Shown piece by piece: positions 27,137 to 36,403 of a stretch of 64,000 bases of DNA (positions are counted from its first letter, which is position 1; every line of letters begins with the position of its first letter). The translations under genes were made by a program, and so were the position numbers. Under the pieces are notes generated by a model. It saw only the letters and a list, made by a program, of their open reading frames with translations. It did not search any database and was not told the DNA's origin. The stretch covers positions 62,001 to 126,000 of the forward strand of contig CANMBS010000002.1 in NCBI GenBank assembly GCA_947496145.1, read 5' to 3'. The DNA comes from an uncultured Pseudovibrio sp. (GTDB lineage: Bacteria > Pseudomonadota > Alphaproteobacteria > Rhizobiales > Stappiaceae).

Positions 27137-27934
27137 ATGAGCAAGTATCTCTTTTCTTTGATCCTACTTGTAATGATTATCAGCTCATCCTTTTTGAAAG
27201 TAGTACAGGCAAGCGAGACTTATGTTGGCGGCGTCATCGTTGCTGTCTCAGACATCAAAATCGCCTCAATGGCCTACGAAAAAATGGGATTTACGATTAA
27301 GCCGGGAAAGCTTCACGATAACGGGCTCTTGAATGCTCACATCAAGCTTCCAAACAAAACAAATATTGAACTCATGTCACTGGTCGGCGCACCCAGTGAC
27401 GACATTTCTGAAAAGTATTCAAAAATATTAGAGCAAGGGGAAAGCGGCGCATATTTAGAACTCACAGGTTCAGATGCTGACGCATTTTCAAAGAAAATCG
27501 ATGGAATTGATCATGAAGTCATTCGGGGGAAATATTGGGAATATGTAATATTCCCTGAAGGGTCTGGTCTCGAACACATCTTCTTATTTCACCCGTATAA
27601 AGATTATAAAAGTAAATCGCATTTCTATATACACAAAAACAATGCGAAGATGATCAACCGCGTGTGGATTGAAGGTGGCAAGAAAGTAGAGGAACTGTTT
27701 CAGACTTTAGGTTTTCAGCATTGTGGTGAGCGCAAACACGCTTCTGGATTATCTGGAATGTCCTACAAAACTTCGTTAGGGGAGATAATCGTAACGAAGG
27801 ATGAGACTGCAGATCGGCCAAAAGTACTTGGGGTTTCGGCAAAAATGGATGCGGCGCCCAAAGACTTTTTTTCTCGCAGTGAAGCAAATGGCATCTGGAT
27901 CGATGACGGCACTCAGAGTGTAAACTGCGGATAA
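27137..27934 (+). CDS. Exported VOC/glyoxalase-like protein
   Basis: 265 residues with a clear Sec signal peptide (YLFSLILLVMIISSSFLKVVQAS, cleavage near residue 26). The rest resembles two vicinal-oxygen-chelate modules: VGGVIVAVSDIKIASMAYEKMGF and later RVWIEGGKKVEELFQTLGF, each opening like a VOC beta-alpha-beta unit. Most VOC proteins are cytoplasmic, so a periplasmic one is unusual. Metal ligands cannot be assigned with confidence. No partner genes. Confidence 0.65.
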   Translation: MSKYLFSLILLVMIISSSFLKVVQASETYVGGVIVAVSDIKIASMAYEKMGFTIKPGKLHDNGLLNAHIKLPNKTNIELMSLVGAPSDDISEKYSKILEQGESGAYLELTGSDADAFSKKIDGIDHEVIRGKYWEYVIFPEGSGLEHIFLFHPYKDYKSKSHFYIHKNNAKMINRVWIEGGKKVEELFQTLGFQHCGERKHASGLSGMSYKTSLGEIIVTKDETADRPKVLGVSAKMDAAPKDFFSRSEANGIWIDDGTQSVNCG

Positions 27935-28149
27935 TAAAGTTCGTGAAATTCCGCAAAGCCCTGAAAGACAGAATGATATTTACATTGAGAAGCCACCACA
28001 AAAATACGGGTAGTTCTCTTAAGGTTATCCTATCCCGGGTTGCAATTGCTTCAAATGCGGCTTTATGAAAGCAGCTATGCTGAAATCTATCAGAAACTGC
28101 CAGAAAAACAGGCCGTTTAGCACATCGGTAAGGAGTTAGAGTTCCTTCT

Positions 28150-28581
28150 ATGGTCTCCATCTTAAACTCAAAGGACGCACCACAGGTTCTTGATCAGTTA
28201 AAAGACTGGATGATGCTGGAGTGGGGAGAGCCCATCTCGTTTGAAGCAAAACATCCTCAAATTCTGATACCAGCTCCATTGGTCGCACTGAACAAGCAGA
28301 AACAACTGATCGGGGGGCTCGCGTTCACCACAGCGCCAGTACCTCAAACTGATGAAGTCGGAGTTTGGATCAATGCTTTGCTGGTTGCTCCAGATTACCG
28401 AAGAAAAGGTATCGCTTCGAGATTGATCAAATCAGCAGTTGCAGAAGCCGCCCTGAAATACGTGTCCCAGCTCTATGTTTATACAGAGTTTGCAGAGCTT
28501 TATATAAGCAACGGCTGGACATTGTTAGAAAGTGAAGATGACAATGCAGTGCTGACCAGAAGAACAAAGCTGGTGGCTTAG
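28150..28581 (+). CDS. GNAT-family N-acetyltransferase
   Basis: 143 residues. The acetyl-CoA-binding motif A is VWINALLVAPDYRRKGIASRLIKSAV (R/Q-x-x-G-x-G/A pattern as RRKGIA), followed by LYVYTEFAELYISNGWTLLE, the usual motif B. Substrate unknown. It stands alone, with flanking gaps of about 200 bases that show no other gene. Confidence 0.85.
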   Translation: MVSILNSKDAPQVLDQLKDWMMLEWGEPISFEAKHPQILIPAPLVALNKQKQLIGGLAFTTAPVPQTDEVGVWINALLVAPDYRRKGIASRLIKSAVAEAALKYVSQLYVYTEFAELYISNGWTLLESEDDNAVLTRRTKLVA

Positions 28582-28775
28582 GCGTCCAGCTAACTATTTT
28601 ACATTGCTGCTCTGCGCGGTTACAGCAAACAGGTCAGCCTCCAATAGTTTTTTGGGGGGGCATATCGTAGAGGTGTTGTCTGGCTGCATGGCAGCGCCCA
28701 AGGGCTTCTATGTCGGGTTAGGGCAAACTGACTTTCGCCCGCCTAACAAGAGTTTGTTTTGTGGAGCCTGCAGCC

Positions 28776-29345
28776 TCAGGCATCACTAACTATCTTCGAA
28801 TCCTTATTCTGATGATGGGTCAGTGTTTCAGTTGAAAAACGTTCAATACCTCTGGCATAGCCTAGTGCGTTTTGGTGATAAAATTTCGCATTCAGCAGAT
28901 TTGCTGCCGAGTTGTCGCGGGTTTTCACAAGCCGGGCGGGGCTGCCGGCAATGATCGAGTTTTCCGGAAACTCAGAGCCTTCGGTGACGATGGAGTGGCC
29001 AGCGACAATCGAATTTGCGCCGATCTTCGCACCGTCCATTACAGTTGCTCCAATGCCAATCAGAACACGGTCTCCAATTTCACAACCATGCAGCACTGCT
29101 CGATGTGCGACAGAGCAATCGTCACCAACAATTGTCGGCGTGGAATATCCAACATGAATCATCACGTGATCTTGTATGTTGGTACGCTCACCTATCACGA
29201 TCTCATGCATCTCCGCGCGCGTGACGACATAGGGCCAAATGGACGCTCCTTTTCCGACCGTGACTTTTCCATACAAAAGCGCAGTTTCGTGAATAAAGGC
29301 TGGCTCAAATAAAGTGACGTCTTTGCCAATATGTTGCACGTGCAT
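28776..29345 (-). CDS. Gamma-carbonic-anhydrase-like hexapeptide protein
   Basis: 189 residues of left-handed beta-helix: VTVGKGASIWPYVVTRAEM, IVIGERTNIQDHVMIHVG, TIVGDDCSVAHRAVLHGCEIGD, then IIAGSPARLVK and a helical tail. Zinc-ligand-like histidines occur at IHVG, SVAHRAVLHG in the spacing of gamma-class carbonic anhydrases and of the paa-associated PaaY thioesterase. In this position, far from paa genes, neither role can be fixed. The ATG at 29345 is preceded by TGGAG; a GTG two codons on is also possible. Confidence 0.75.
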   Translation of the reverse strand: MHVQHIGKDVTLFEPAFIHETALLYGKVTVGKGASIWPYVVTRAEMHEIVIGERTNIQDHVMIHVGYSTPTIVGDDCSVAHRAVLHGCEIGDRVLIGIGATVMDGAKIGANSIVAGHSIVTEGSEFPENSIIAGSPARLVKTRDNSAANLLNAKFYHQNALGYARGIERFSTETLTHHQNKDSKIVSDA

Positions 29346-29677
29346 CTCCAGTTACTCAAGCAATCATGCAGGCGTTATCAACTCGACTCTGGCAGGAGAT
29401 TAGTCAGATAATTGTTGAGTGTATCCTCAGCTCCAATCAGGTACAAGTATCGTCCAAACTATTACTTGTGTCGTTCGAACCCGTTGACCCAGTGCTTTCT
29501 CACTATGAAGCCAAGCCGCCATGCTTTATGCCCGGAATGCGTCCGCAAAAAAAGGAGTGTTGCCAACTACAGATCGGGCTGATCCACATCCAGTTCAGCC
29601 AAAGGCACCGTTGTTTTTAAGTTAGGTCTGCACCAGCAGATCAAGCTTTGCAACGACACCTTTGAGGATCCTGAGGC
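29346..29677. other. Gap without recognisable gene
   Basis: Separates two leftward genes. No coding frame of family type, no RNA gene and no convincing terminator was seen. Confidence 0.4.
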
Positions 29678-30565
29678 TCAGCGCTGTTTGATTTCCTCAA
29701 TCATCGCATCACCAATTAAGGCGATTACTTTATTGCGTGTTTTAAAATCGGCATCGCTTCCGGTCATGTAAATAGCTGCGAAATAGGGGGCACCAGTTTC
29801 AGGCCAGATGACGGCTATAATTCCACGGGAACCATACCCTCCACCGCCAGTCTTATCAGCAATTTGCCAACCATGTGGCAGATGCTTTCTGATCAGCCCA
29901 TCGGCTACTTTGTCATCTACCATCCATTGCCGTAGCTGTGCACGTGACTGCGGATGCAGGACATCTCCAAAAAGCAACTTGTTCAGCGTTGAAAGTATTG
30001 CGTCTGGTGTTGTGGTATCACGCAGGTCACCAGGCGTTGCCTGATTAAGCTCTGTTTCCCAGCGGTCCAGATGCGTTACATCATCTCCAAGCCACCGCAA
30101 AAAACCGGTTAATCCTTCTGGACCTCCAACCCGTTCAAGAAGAAGGTTTGCTGCGCTGTTGTCACTTAAAGTAACTGTTGCCTCACACAGTTGCTCTACA
30201 CTCATGCCGGAGGCAACATGTTTCTCCGTTACGGGTGAATAGCTAACGAGCTCTTTCTCATCATAGGTCACCTGAGCTTTCAGGTCTTCGTTTCCCTTGT
30301 CGACACGCTCAAGAACTGCGCCACAAAGCAGAGATTTAAACGTGCTGGACATTGGAAACCGCTCCGTCGCCCGATGTTTAAGTGTCCACGTAGTATCTTG
30401 CTGGGTCAGCATCACGCCAATCCGCCCGCCGACTTCTGCCTCTAATTGTTCGACCGTGTCAATGAGGGGGCCAGCTTCTGCGGAGACTGGCAAACCAAGT
30501 GACAAGCTCAAGACACAGGCAAGTCGCCCCAAGGGAACGTAAACTTCCTCTAAAAAACGCAGCAC
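29678..30565 (-). CDS. Class A beta-lactamase
   Basis: 295 residues with a signal-type N-terminus (LGRLACVLSLSLGLPVSAEA). All Ambler class A landmarks are present: S-x-x-K as MSSTFKSL, SDN in TLSDNSAANLLL, the E166 loop as DRWETELNQATPGD, and KTG in ADKTGGGGYGSRG. The YSPVTEKH block is typical of TEM/CARB-like enzymes. It should hydrolyse penicillins in the periplasm. The frame is open 41 codons further, but a GTG at 30565 with AAAGGA about 8 bases upstream gives a normal signal peptide. A class D enzyme lies two genes upstream on the same strand. Confidence 0.93.
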   Translation of the reverse strand: MLRFLEEVYVPLGRLACVLSLSLGLPVSAEAGPLIDTVEQLEAEVGGRIGVMLTQQDTTWTLKHRATERFPMSSTFKSLLCGAVLERVDKGNEDLKAQVTYDEKELVSYSPVTEKHVASGMSVEQLCEATVTLSDNSAANLLLERVGGPEGLTGFLRWLGDDVTHLDRWETELNQATPGDLRDTTTPDAILSTLNKLLFGDVLHPQSRAQLRQWMVDDKVADGLIRKHLPHGWQIADKTGGGGYGSRGIIAVIWPETGAPYFAAIYMTGSDADFKTRNKVIALIGDAMIEEIKQR

Positions 30566-30741
30566 TTTCAATTTCCTTTCATGTTGAAGACTAGTAAATT
30601 TGCAACAAGGTCCTGACGTCTTGTTCATAGATAAAATTGTTTTGTGTATTCGCTCGACAGGCTGAAAGTATCGTTGCGTGTATGGCAATACAGCGCGGAA
30701 AACGGTAGTCTTTTAAAGCTGAAAAGCGTCGAGATCAGACA

Positions 30742-31143
30742 TTAGAATGAGTGACTTAGCCTTAAAGCATATTCAAAGAAGCCAATATAGACCAGATAGG
30801 CACCAATGCTCAGGAAAGTAATACCTGAGATAAGCAAACCATGCCTCCCCATCTGGTGCGACTTCATCATGAGATCTGGAACCAGGATGAGGCCTGTGCC
30901 CTTCAAAGTAGCAGCCATACCAACGAGTGAAACGACAATTTCTGCTGAAGTCGACCAACGCCAGTGGTTCACAAGTACCGTCATTCCAACTACAAAATGA
31001 CTGGCGCCAGAGAGGTTGAGGAGGATTGGATCTGCTTTACTTTGCGCAATAATCATTCGCCTGTAAAAATCCTCAGACAGTAAAAAACCGAGTCCTGTCA
31101 CTAAAAGGTAAGGTCCAGCTATCAATGCTATAGTTTCTGTCAT
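30742..31143 (-). CDS. Small four-helix membrane protein
   Basis: 133 residues and four predicted transmembrane helices (IALIAGPYLLVTGLGFLL, GASHFVVGMTVLV, IVVSLVGMAATLKGTGLILV, GLLISGITFLSIGAYLVYI). No family recognised with confidence; the pattern resembles small DUF-type inner-membrane proteins. It sits between the two beta-lactamase genes and shares their direction, with gaps of 176 and 190 bases, so it is probably transcribed on its own. Confidence 0.6.
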   Translation of the reverse strand: MTETIALIAGPYLLVTGLGFLLSEDFYRRMIIAQSKADPILLNLSGASHFVVGMTVLVNHWRWSTSAEIVVSLVGMAATLKGTGLILVPDLMMKSHQMGRHGLLISGITFLSIGAYLVYIGFFEYALRLSHSF

Positions 31144-31333
31144 TACGGGCTTTCTACTAAAGCGTTTTTAGATTTGATTGTACCTATCATCACTTCCCGT
31201 TATGGGGGGCGCGACGGTTAATCAGTTTTTCCGGCGTTTCCCGGTATGGAGAGGCAATGAATTGCTGATGACCGATGAGAACAGGCAACTCTTTGTCTTA
31301 TTTAATGATGTATTGGCAATCACGAAACTTCGC

Positions 31334-32152
31334 TTAGCAATTTCGCTCTGGCAGTATGTTCTGCTGCTTTAGCACATCGATTACTACACTTTTTCGTGCA
31401 GATAGGTCAGTTCTGTCAACGACATCAATATTCAAAGCAAAGAGTAACGTATCGTTCTGCGCCTCGGCCCAGCCGACCCACCAACCGACATGAGGTTCAA
31501 CACGAATTCCCCAGCCTGTCTTAGCTTGAATACGAAAGCAATCGGTCTCAACCGAGGGCATTACTTTGCGTATAAAAGTCTGAGACTCTGATGATAAGGG
31601 TAGTGTTTTTGCGTAGAGCCGTTCGATGAAATCGATCTGCTGATGCGCTGAGATGCGTAAGGCGCCTGAGAGCCAGAAAGTATCTATACCGCCGCTGATA
31701 TTTTCGTTGCCATAGTCAATTTTATCTATAGCTGCTTCCATTCGTTTACGACCGATATCCCGGGCGATCGTTTGGAAGACTGGCACAGCAGAAGCGGCGA
31801 AAGCTTCTGTAAACGTCAGATCCTTATTCCAAGAAGCCATTGCTCGAGATTTTCCATCCCATCTGAAAATCATTTCAGGGCTGTTAACGACACCAGTGTC
31901 AAATGCGATCAGCGAATTTGCAATTTTGAATGTTGATGCAGGTAATTTCCCTTCTTCTGCCCGTTTTGGGTTAAAGACGTGTCGCGTAGGTTCATTCATC
32001 CGCTTTATGACAATAGTGCCAGTAACTTTCGAGGCCTTAAACGCTTTACTCCATTCAGGATGCTCAATAACTTTGTCTGCCCCGGCAGACGCTGAAGTCC
32101 CCCCGAAAACGATCATTAAGGTTAAAAAGATGCTGTATTTGCCGTTCAGCAC
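31334..32152 (-). CDS. Class D (OXA-type) beta-lactamase
   Basis: About 272 residues with a signal peptide (YSIFLTLMIVFGGTSASAGA). Class D landmarks: STFK in LPASTFKIANSL with the carbamylated Lys, S-x-V in AASAVPVFQ, YGN in DKIDYGNENISGG, and KTGWG in IQAKTGWGIR. W in VGWWVGWAE also fits. The GTG at 32152 is preferred because AGGAGAG lies 5 bases upstream; an ATG six codons earlier (32170) is the alternative and itself overlaps that ribosome site. Expected to act in the periplasm on penicillins and possibly oxacillin. Confidence 0.92.
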   Translation of the reverse strand: MLNGKYSIFLTLMIVFGGTSASAGADKVIEHPEWSKAFKASKVTGTIVIKRMNEPTRHVFNPKRAEEGKLPASTFKIANSLIAFDTGVVNSPEMIFRWDGKSRAMASWNKDLTFTEAFAASAVPVFQTIARDIGRKRMEAAIDKIDYGNENISGGIDTFWLSGALRISAHQQIDFIERLYAKTLPLSSESQTFIRKVMPSVETDCFRIQAKTGWGIRVEPHVGWWVGWAEAQNDTLLFALNIDVVDRTDLSARKSVVIDVLKQQNILPERNC

Positions 32153-32236
32153 TCTAACTCTCCTCTTCATAAGGTTGATGTTCAGGCCGTTTCAGTCAGA
32201 GCTAAACCTCAACAGGACGGGGTGACGTAACCTGAG

Positions 32237-33334
32237 CTACTTGAAAGGCATTGCTTCCATAGTGGATTGTACATGAGCGGGGTCGACCTCATAAGTGTCT
32301 GCAGTAAACGCCAGTGTATCTTTGATCTGTTGTGTTGAAGCATCATAACTTGTACCAGCTTGCCGCCAGTTGCCAGAATGCGCGTCACGGATGATGACTT
32401 TGACTAAATCAGGCCGGGAGTAGTGGCCAAAAGTATCCAATATGGCGGCACGGGCTTTGCGCATCCAGGCAGGGCATTGTGAGTAAATGATGCCTGGTTC
32501 ACCTATGAGAGGCGGCTGCATCTGCACTCCCATTGGCGTAAACATCGCGCTACCTCCATTTGAATGATTAAAGTTACGAAAATCTGGTGCACCTTTTTCG
32601 AACGCTAAGTCATTTGGTATATCTTCAGGGTCCATCCAGGTGCAGGCCATAGCGACAAATGCGCCAGATTCTATCGCGTAAGAACGAGACAGAGGCAGGC
32701 CAATGAAGTTCTCATGCGTGTCATCATCCTCAACCAGGCTTGGCCCTTTGGTCAGGTGGTAAGAGCCATGCCAAACTGATACATGAAAGTCTTCTCGTTG
32801 TGACATCATAGCGGCCTTGATCGGGGTCATTGTATGTTCGCCACAAATGAGCCCTCCTAGGTTCCCAATATCAGTCTCAAAAACTTTCAGATCCTCAGCA
32901 TCGCCCATCCCCCAGAACATTTTTTCCTGATAAGTCGGCATTGTTTTGCGATGAACACCAAGCACACTTCCGTCAGGAGAAAGATATAGAATGGAGCTGA
33001 AGACCTGATCTGACTCTGGTCGTGGATCAAGCTCATTACATCCAATTGCTACATATGCATCAGCTTTACGGACTGCGGCCCCTAAACGCTCAGTGTCCTC
33101 AGTACCCAGCATGATTGCAGCATCATGCCAATCCACTGCGCTTTGACGAAACTTCTCAACATCAGAGTTCCAGCCAGGAGACCAATACGGGTAACCAGCA
33201 ATGAAGTTTTCCGGAAAGACGATAAGCTTAGCGTCATTTTGGCCAGCCTCTTCAATCGCCTTGCAAGCAACCTCTATAGTGCCATCACGATCCAGATACG
33301 GATTGGAAACCTGAACAATGGCAGTTTTTACCAT
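32237..33334 (-). CDS. Nitrilase-family C-N hydrolase
   Basis: 365 residues. The catalytic Glu-Lys-Cys triad is visible as VFPENFIAGYP, LGVHRKTMPTYQE and GGLICGEHTMTPIK. Size and the HRKT/CGEHT sequences place it with aliphatic-type nitrilases, which turn nitriles into carboxylic acids; in most of those the residue after Cys is Trp, here it is Gly, so substrate range may differ. The ATG at 33334 follows GGGAGGG by 6 bases, so 25 upstream codons are dropped. It diverges from a TetR regulator over a perfect palindrome and is therefore probably inducible. Confidence 0.88.
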   Translation of the reverse strand: MVKTAIVQVSNPYLDRDGTIEVACKAIEEAGQNDAKLIVFPENFIAGYPYWSPGWNSDVEKFRQSAVDWHDAAIMLGTEDTERLGAAVRKADAYVAIGCNELDPRPESDQVFSSILYLSPDGSVLGVHRKTMPTYQEKMFWGMGDAEDLKVFETDIGNLGGLICGEHTMTPIKAAMMSQREDFHVSVWHGSYHLTKGPSLVEDDDTHENFIGLPLSRSYAIESGAFVAMACTWMDPEDIPNDLAFEKGAPDFRNFNHSNGGSAMFTPMGVQMQPPLIGEPGIIYSQCPAWMRKARAAILDTFGHYSRPDLVKVIIRDAHSGNWRQAGTSYDASTQQIKDTLAFTADTYEVDPAHVQSTMEAMPFK

Positions 33335-33464
33335 ATCGTGCCCTCCCAGAAAACGTTTCCGGTTGGGTTGCCGAGATGTGATGCTGGGAGGTGTGGGATG
33401 TTTTGGCATTGCGACCTCTCTCTGGAGACTTTTGATTTCCCAAATTGACTTGGTCTATTCATGG

Positions 33465-33482
33465 TGGTACTGATCAGTACCA
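33465..33482. promoter_or_regulatory. Perfect 18-bp palindrome between nitrilase and TetR genes
   Basis: TGGTACTGATCAGTACCA is its own reverse complement. It lies 131 bases before the nitrilase start and 40 before the TetR start, in the size range of TetR-family operators, and would let one regulator control itself and the nitrilase. Confidence 0.75.
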
Positions 33483-33521
33483 TTGTTTGAGATTTATGTC
33501 AAACGCAGAAGAGTTCAGCAA

Positions 33522-34136
33522 ATGAGCAGTGAAAAAAAAGCAAAAAAGAGTTCACGGCGTGACGCCTTAGTAGACGCCGCAACGGATGTATTTCTTACGA
33601 AAGGGTACGATGGCACCTCGTTGGATGAGATCATCGTGAAGGCAGGAGGATCGAAACGGAACGTATATAGTTACTTTGGAGGGAAAGCAGGCTTGTTTGG
33701 TGCAGTCATAAGCAAAATGTCGGATGAGTTGGTGCTAGCTGAAAGTCTGAATGTATCCTGCACAAACTGGCATCTGGAGCTTTCTGAGTTTGCAGAGCAT
33801 TTCGTTACAATTATTTTCTCTACAAGGGCCATAGCTTTTTGGCGTATGATGATTGCGAGTGGTCGAAATGATCCCGATGCAGCTAAACTGTTTATGTTCA
33901 ATGGTCCATTGCGTGCTCAAAGGAAACTTGAGGAATTTCTGTCAGAGCTAAACCAGAAAGATGTTTTGCGTGTTGGGAATCCTGAGGATGAAGCTGCTGA
34001 TTTGCTGGCAATGTTGCGAGGTCAAAGACATGTCGAATGTCTGGTGGGGCTTTCTACACCACCTGACGTGGATGAGTTGCAAAAGCACGCGAAAGATACG
34101 CTACGTCGGTTCTTACTTCGCTTTGAAACTACCTAG
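33522..34136 (+). CDS. TetR-family regulator, probable repressor of the nitrilase
   Basis: About 204 residues. The helix-turn-helix covers roughly residues 10-58 (DALVDAATDVFLTKGYDGTS, then LDEIIVKAGGSKRNVYSYFG), followed by a helical C-terminal domain of the TetR_C_7/AefR-like kind. The start at 33522 (AGAAGAG upstream) is preferred; the frame is open 13 codons earlier from a TTG that overlaps the palindrome. Divergent arrangement with the nitrilase suggests autoregulation and nitrile or acid sensing, which is inferred. Confidence 0.85.
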   Translation: MSSEKKAKKSSRRDALVDAATDVFLTKGYDGTSLDEIIVKAGGSKRNVYSYFGGKAGLFGAVISKMSDELVLAESLNVSCTNWHLELSEFAEHFVTIIFSTRAIAFWRMMIASGRNDPDAAKLFMFNGPLRAQRKLEEFLSELNQKDVLRVGNPEDEAADLLAMLRGQRHVECLVGLSTPPDVDELQKHAKDTLRRFLLRFETT

Positions 34137-35066
34137 TCGAATAACCTTTAGATACAGAGGTGTTTTGTCAGATGGGTGACGGCGAAATAGATTTATGTAT
34201 CTCTCACCTTAACAAGAGAGTTCATTCTTTCACTGTATGCCCAACCGCACGGTAAAGATAAAGCCATGTTCCTTTGATCTTCAGATCGGTCTCATTTGCG
34301 CGTCAGCTCCGCTTACAACGGAACTGGCGCAACGCCATCGAACGCGCTTTTCAAGCTGTGGGGCATAATGTTGGACCCGGCGATAAACGGTGGTGTGATC
34401 GATCTTAACGTTAAAAACAAGCTATGATTGAGATTACTCAGAGCTAGCGTGAATGTCAGGTGATGGTAAATTACTACATGTTGAGTTAAGGAAAGTCTCT
34501 GCTTGGATGCAAATCGGTAAAGCTGTCATATCAGCGATGATCGCAATGTAGTCTGTGGGGCTTGATGGTGCAGCATAGGTTTGCTGGTCGGGTGTTTGAA
34601 ATTGCCTGCCTGGAAGCTATCTTCAACCCATGACAATAACTATCTGATTTACAAGATAACAAGGCTCGCTGATGCAGCGCTCAGGTTGAGTTTACATTTT
34701 GCTCCGTAAGATGATCGATTTTCCGACGTTTATTGCTGAAGTAAATTTAGTAATTCTGTTTTTAAGAAAATTGCCCTGAACTACTTTTTATAGGATTTTG
34801 ACGCACCTGTATAGTCTTAGATAGCGTAAGATTGGTAGGATTCAGTGTGTTTATCATGCTAAAACTAAGTAATTAATTTACTAAAATTATCATAAAACAC
34901 ATAGTTTCACATTGAATGTATATAAATAATTTCAATTGACTCCATGTATTCATGTAATTACTTATCTTCTCAAATATAAATATTTATACATATTTGCGGA
35001 AGTCATAATTTGAATTTTGTGTTCTTTTTATACATCTTCTGCGGGTATTGATGCGGCGTAAATACA
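34137..35066. other. Long AT-rich gap before the two-partner secretion operon
   Basis: Nearly 930 bases without a convincing gene. One short plus-strand frame around 34290-34410 reads RQLRLQRNWRNAIERAF and may be transposase or phage debris, but no family is certain. From about 34740 to 35060 the DNA is markedly AT-rich, with several imperfect palindromes such as AAGTAATTAATTTACT at about 34867. This is a likely promoter region of the operon at 35067 and a candidate target for a xenogeneic silencer. Confidence 0.5.
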
Positions 35067-35876
35067 ATGAAACTACTGCGATACATTACCTTCGCTACAA
35101 TTTTCCTATTACAAGCAAACTCATCTCTGGCTGATGTTTCATCAGGAATAAAACTACTGGAAACTGGCAATGTTCAGGGGGCCGTTGAGGTTTTTCAGAA
35201 GGCTTATGATGATGGGGACGCAGATGGTGCGTTCTATATCGGACGTTTGTTTGAATTGGGACTGGGAACAGACAAGGATATGCACCGAGCTGCGCAGCTT
35301 TTTGCCGCCGCAGCCTCTAAAGGGAGTACTAAAGCACAAAACCGGCTTGGCCTTATGCATCTTGACGGGCAGTTTGTGCTTGAAGATTATAAGCGCGCAT
35401 CAGAATTAATCTGTAAGGCTGCTGATGCTGGCGATATTGATGGGCAGTTCAACTGTGGCACCCTTTATAAAACGGGCAAAGGCGTCGGTGTTGATGAAGC
35501 AAAAGCCGTTGCGTATTGGCAAAAGGCAGCGGCGCACGCTCATGTGGCGGCCATCAATCTCCTTGCTCAGGCTTATAAGGACGGTTTCGGTGTGCAAGCA
35601 GATCCGGAAAAAGCTGCGAGGCTATTTGCCAACACCGCAGCCGCAGGTAACCCACTTGGTCTGTTTGAACTGGCCAAGGCTCACACGCATGGCTTTGGCG
35701 TAAGCAAGGACCCGGTAAAGGCCTATGGGTACGCCAATCTGGCGACAGCGCGTACGATGGAAGGGGCCGCTGAGTTGCGCACTGCGTTGCGAGAGCAGCT
35801 AAATGCGGCACAGCTGCAAGAAGCCCAGGCATTTTCACGCGAGTGGAAGGCAAAACCTGTGCAGCCAGTGAAGTAA
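35067..35876 (+). CDS. Secreted Sel1-repeat protein of the TPS operon
   Basis: 269 residues: Sec signal peptide (YITFATIFLLQANSSLA, cleavage near residue 22) and about five Sel1-like repeats of 36 residues (for example GAFYIGRLFELGLGTDKDMHRAAQLFAAAA, QNRLGLMHLDGQFVLEDYKRA, AINLLAQAYKDGFGVQADPEKAARLF). Sel1 solenoids bind other proteins or peptidoglycan-associated partners. It opens the rightward run Sel1-IalB-TpsB-TpsA-immunity, 20 bases before the IalB gene, so it probably helps export or assembly in the periplasm. That role is inferred. Confidence 0.85.
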   Translation: MKLLRYITFATIFLLQANSSLADVSSGIKLLETGNVQGAVEVFQKAYDDGDADGAFYIGRLFELGLGTDKDMHRAAQLFAAAASKGSTKAQNRLGLMHLDGQFVLEDYKRASELICKAADAGDIDGQFNCGTLYKTGKGVGVDEAKAVAYWQKAAAHAHVAAINLLAQAYKDGFGVQADPEKAARLFANTAAAGNPLGLFELAKAHTHGFGVSKDPVKAYGYANLATARTMEGAAELRTALREQLNAAQLQEAQAFSREWKAKPVQPVK

Positions 35877-35896
35877 GTTCGTTTCCGGAAGTTCTC

Positions 35897-36403
35897 ATGT
35901 TTCGTTCAGGTGTTGTCCTGTTGGCGGCAGTTTTGCCGCTCAGCATCGCTATTTGTGTGCCATTTTCCGGCATTGCTGAAGCATCCAAGCTACAAGCTGC
36001 TTTTATTGACTGGAGCGTTGACTGTACCGTGCAATGCAAATTGTTACCGAATGCAGCGACATCTTCAATTGATCCGGAGCAGTTCAGGATCACGATTGCA
36101 CAACGTGAAGCCGACAGGTCAGGCTTTGCCATAATGAGCGTACCAACCGGGGTTTATCTTTCACCGGGTGTCTTGATTTCGGTTGACCGCAAGCGACCCT
36201 TCAAAGTGCTTTATGAGCTTTGTGATCCAGCAAAATGCCATGCGAGCTTTAAGTTAAACGGCCCCGTTTTAAAGGCTTTTAAGCAAGGTCGGACTGCCAC
36301 CATCAGGGTTTGGCTTAAAAAAGATCATGTGGTGGATTTTCCGGTTTCACTTGCGGGGTTCACTCAGGCATATGCGCAATTCCAGACACGGAGTGCGCGC
36401 TGA
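35897..36403 (+). CDS. IalB-family periplasmic protein
   Basis: 168 residues with a signal peptide (VVLLAAVLPLSIAICVPFSGIAEA). The mature part matches the invasion-associated locus B family: W-x-V-x-C near the start (DWSVDCTVQCKL), FAIMSVPTGVYLSPGVLISVD and YELCDPAKCHASFKL, with paired cysteines likely to form disulfides. IalB proteins are periplasmic or outer-membrane accessory proteins of alphaproteobacteria, first known from Bartonella entry into erythrocytes. Its TGA overlaps the tpsB ATG (TGATG), so production is coupled to the transporter. The ATG at 35897 gives a proper signal peptide. Confidence 0.82.
   Translation: MFRSGVVLLAAVLPLSIAICVPFSGIAEASKLQAAFIDWSVDCTVQCKLLPNAATSSIDPEQFRITIAQREADRSGFAIMSVPTGVYLSPGVLISVDRKRPFKVLYELCDPAKCHASFKLNGPVLKAFKQGRTATIRVWLKKDHVVDFPVSLAGFTQAYAQFQTRSAR

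Noticed and set aside
34290-34410. Possible transposase or phage gene fragment
   Set aside because: The frame reads a basic peptide (RQLRLQRNWRNAIERAF) but it cannot be tied to a family, so only the gap is listed.
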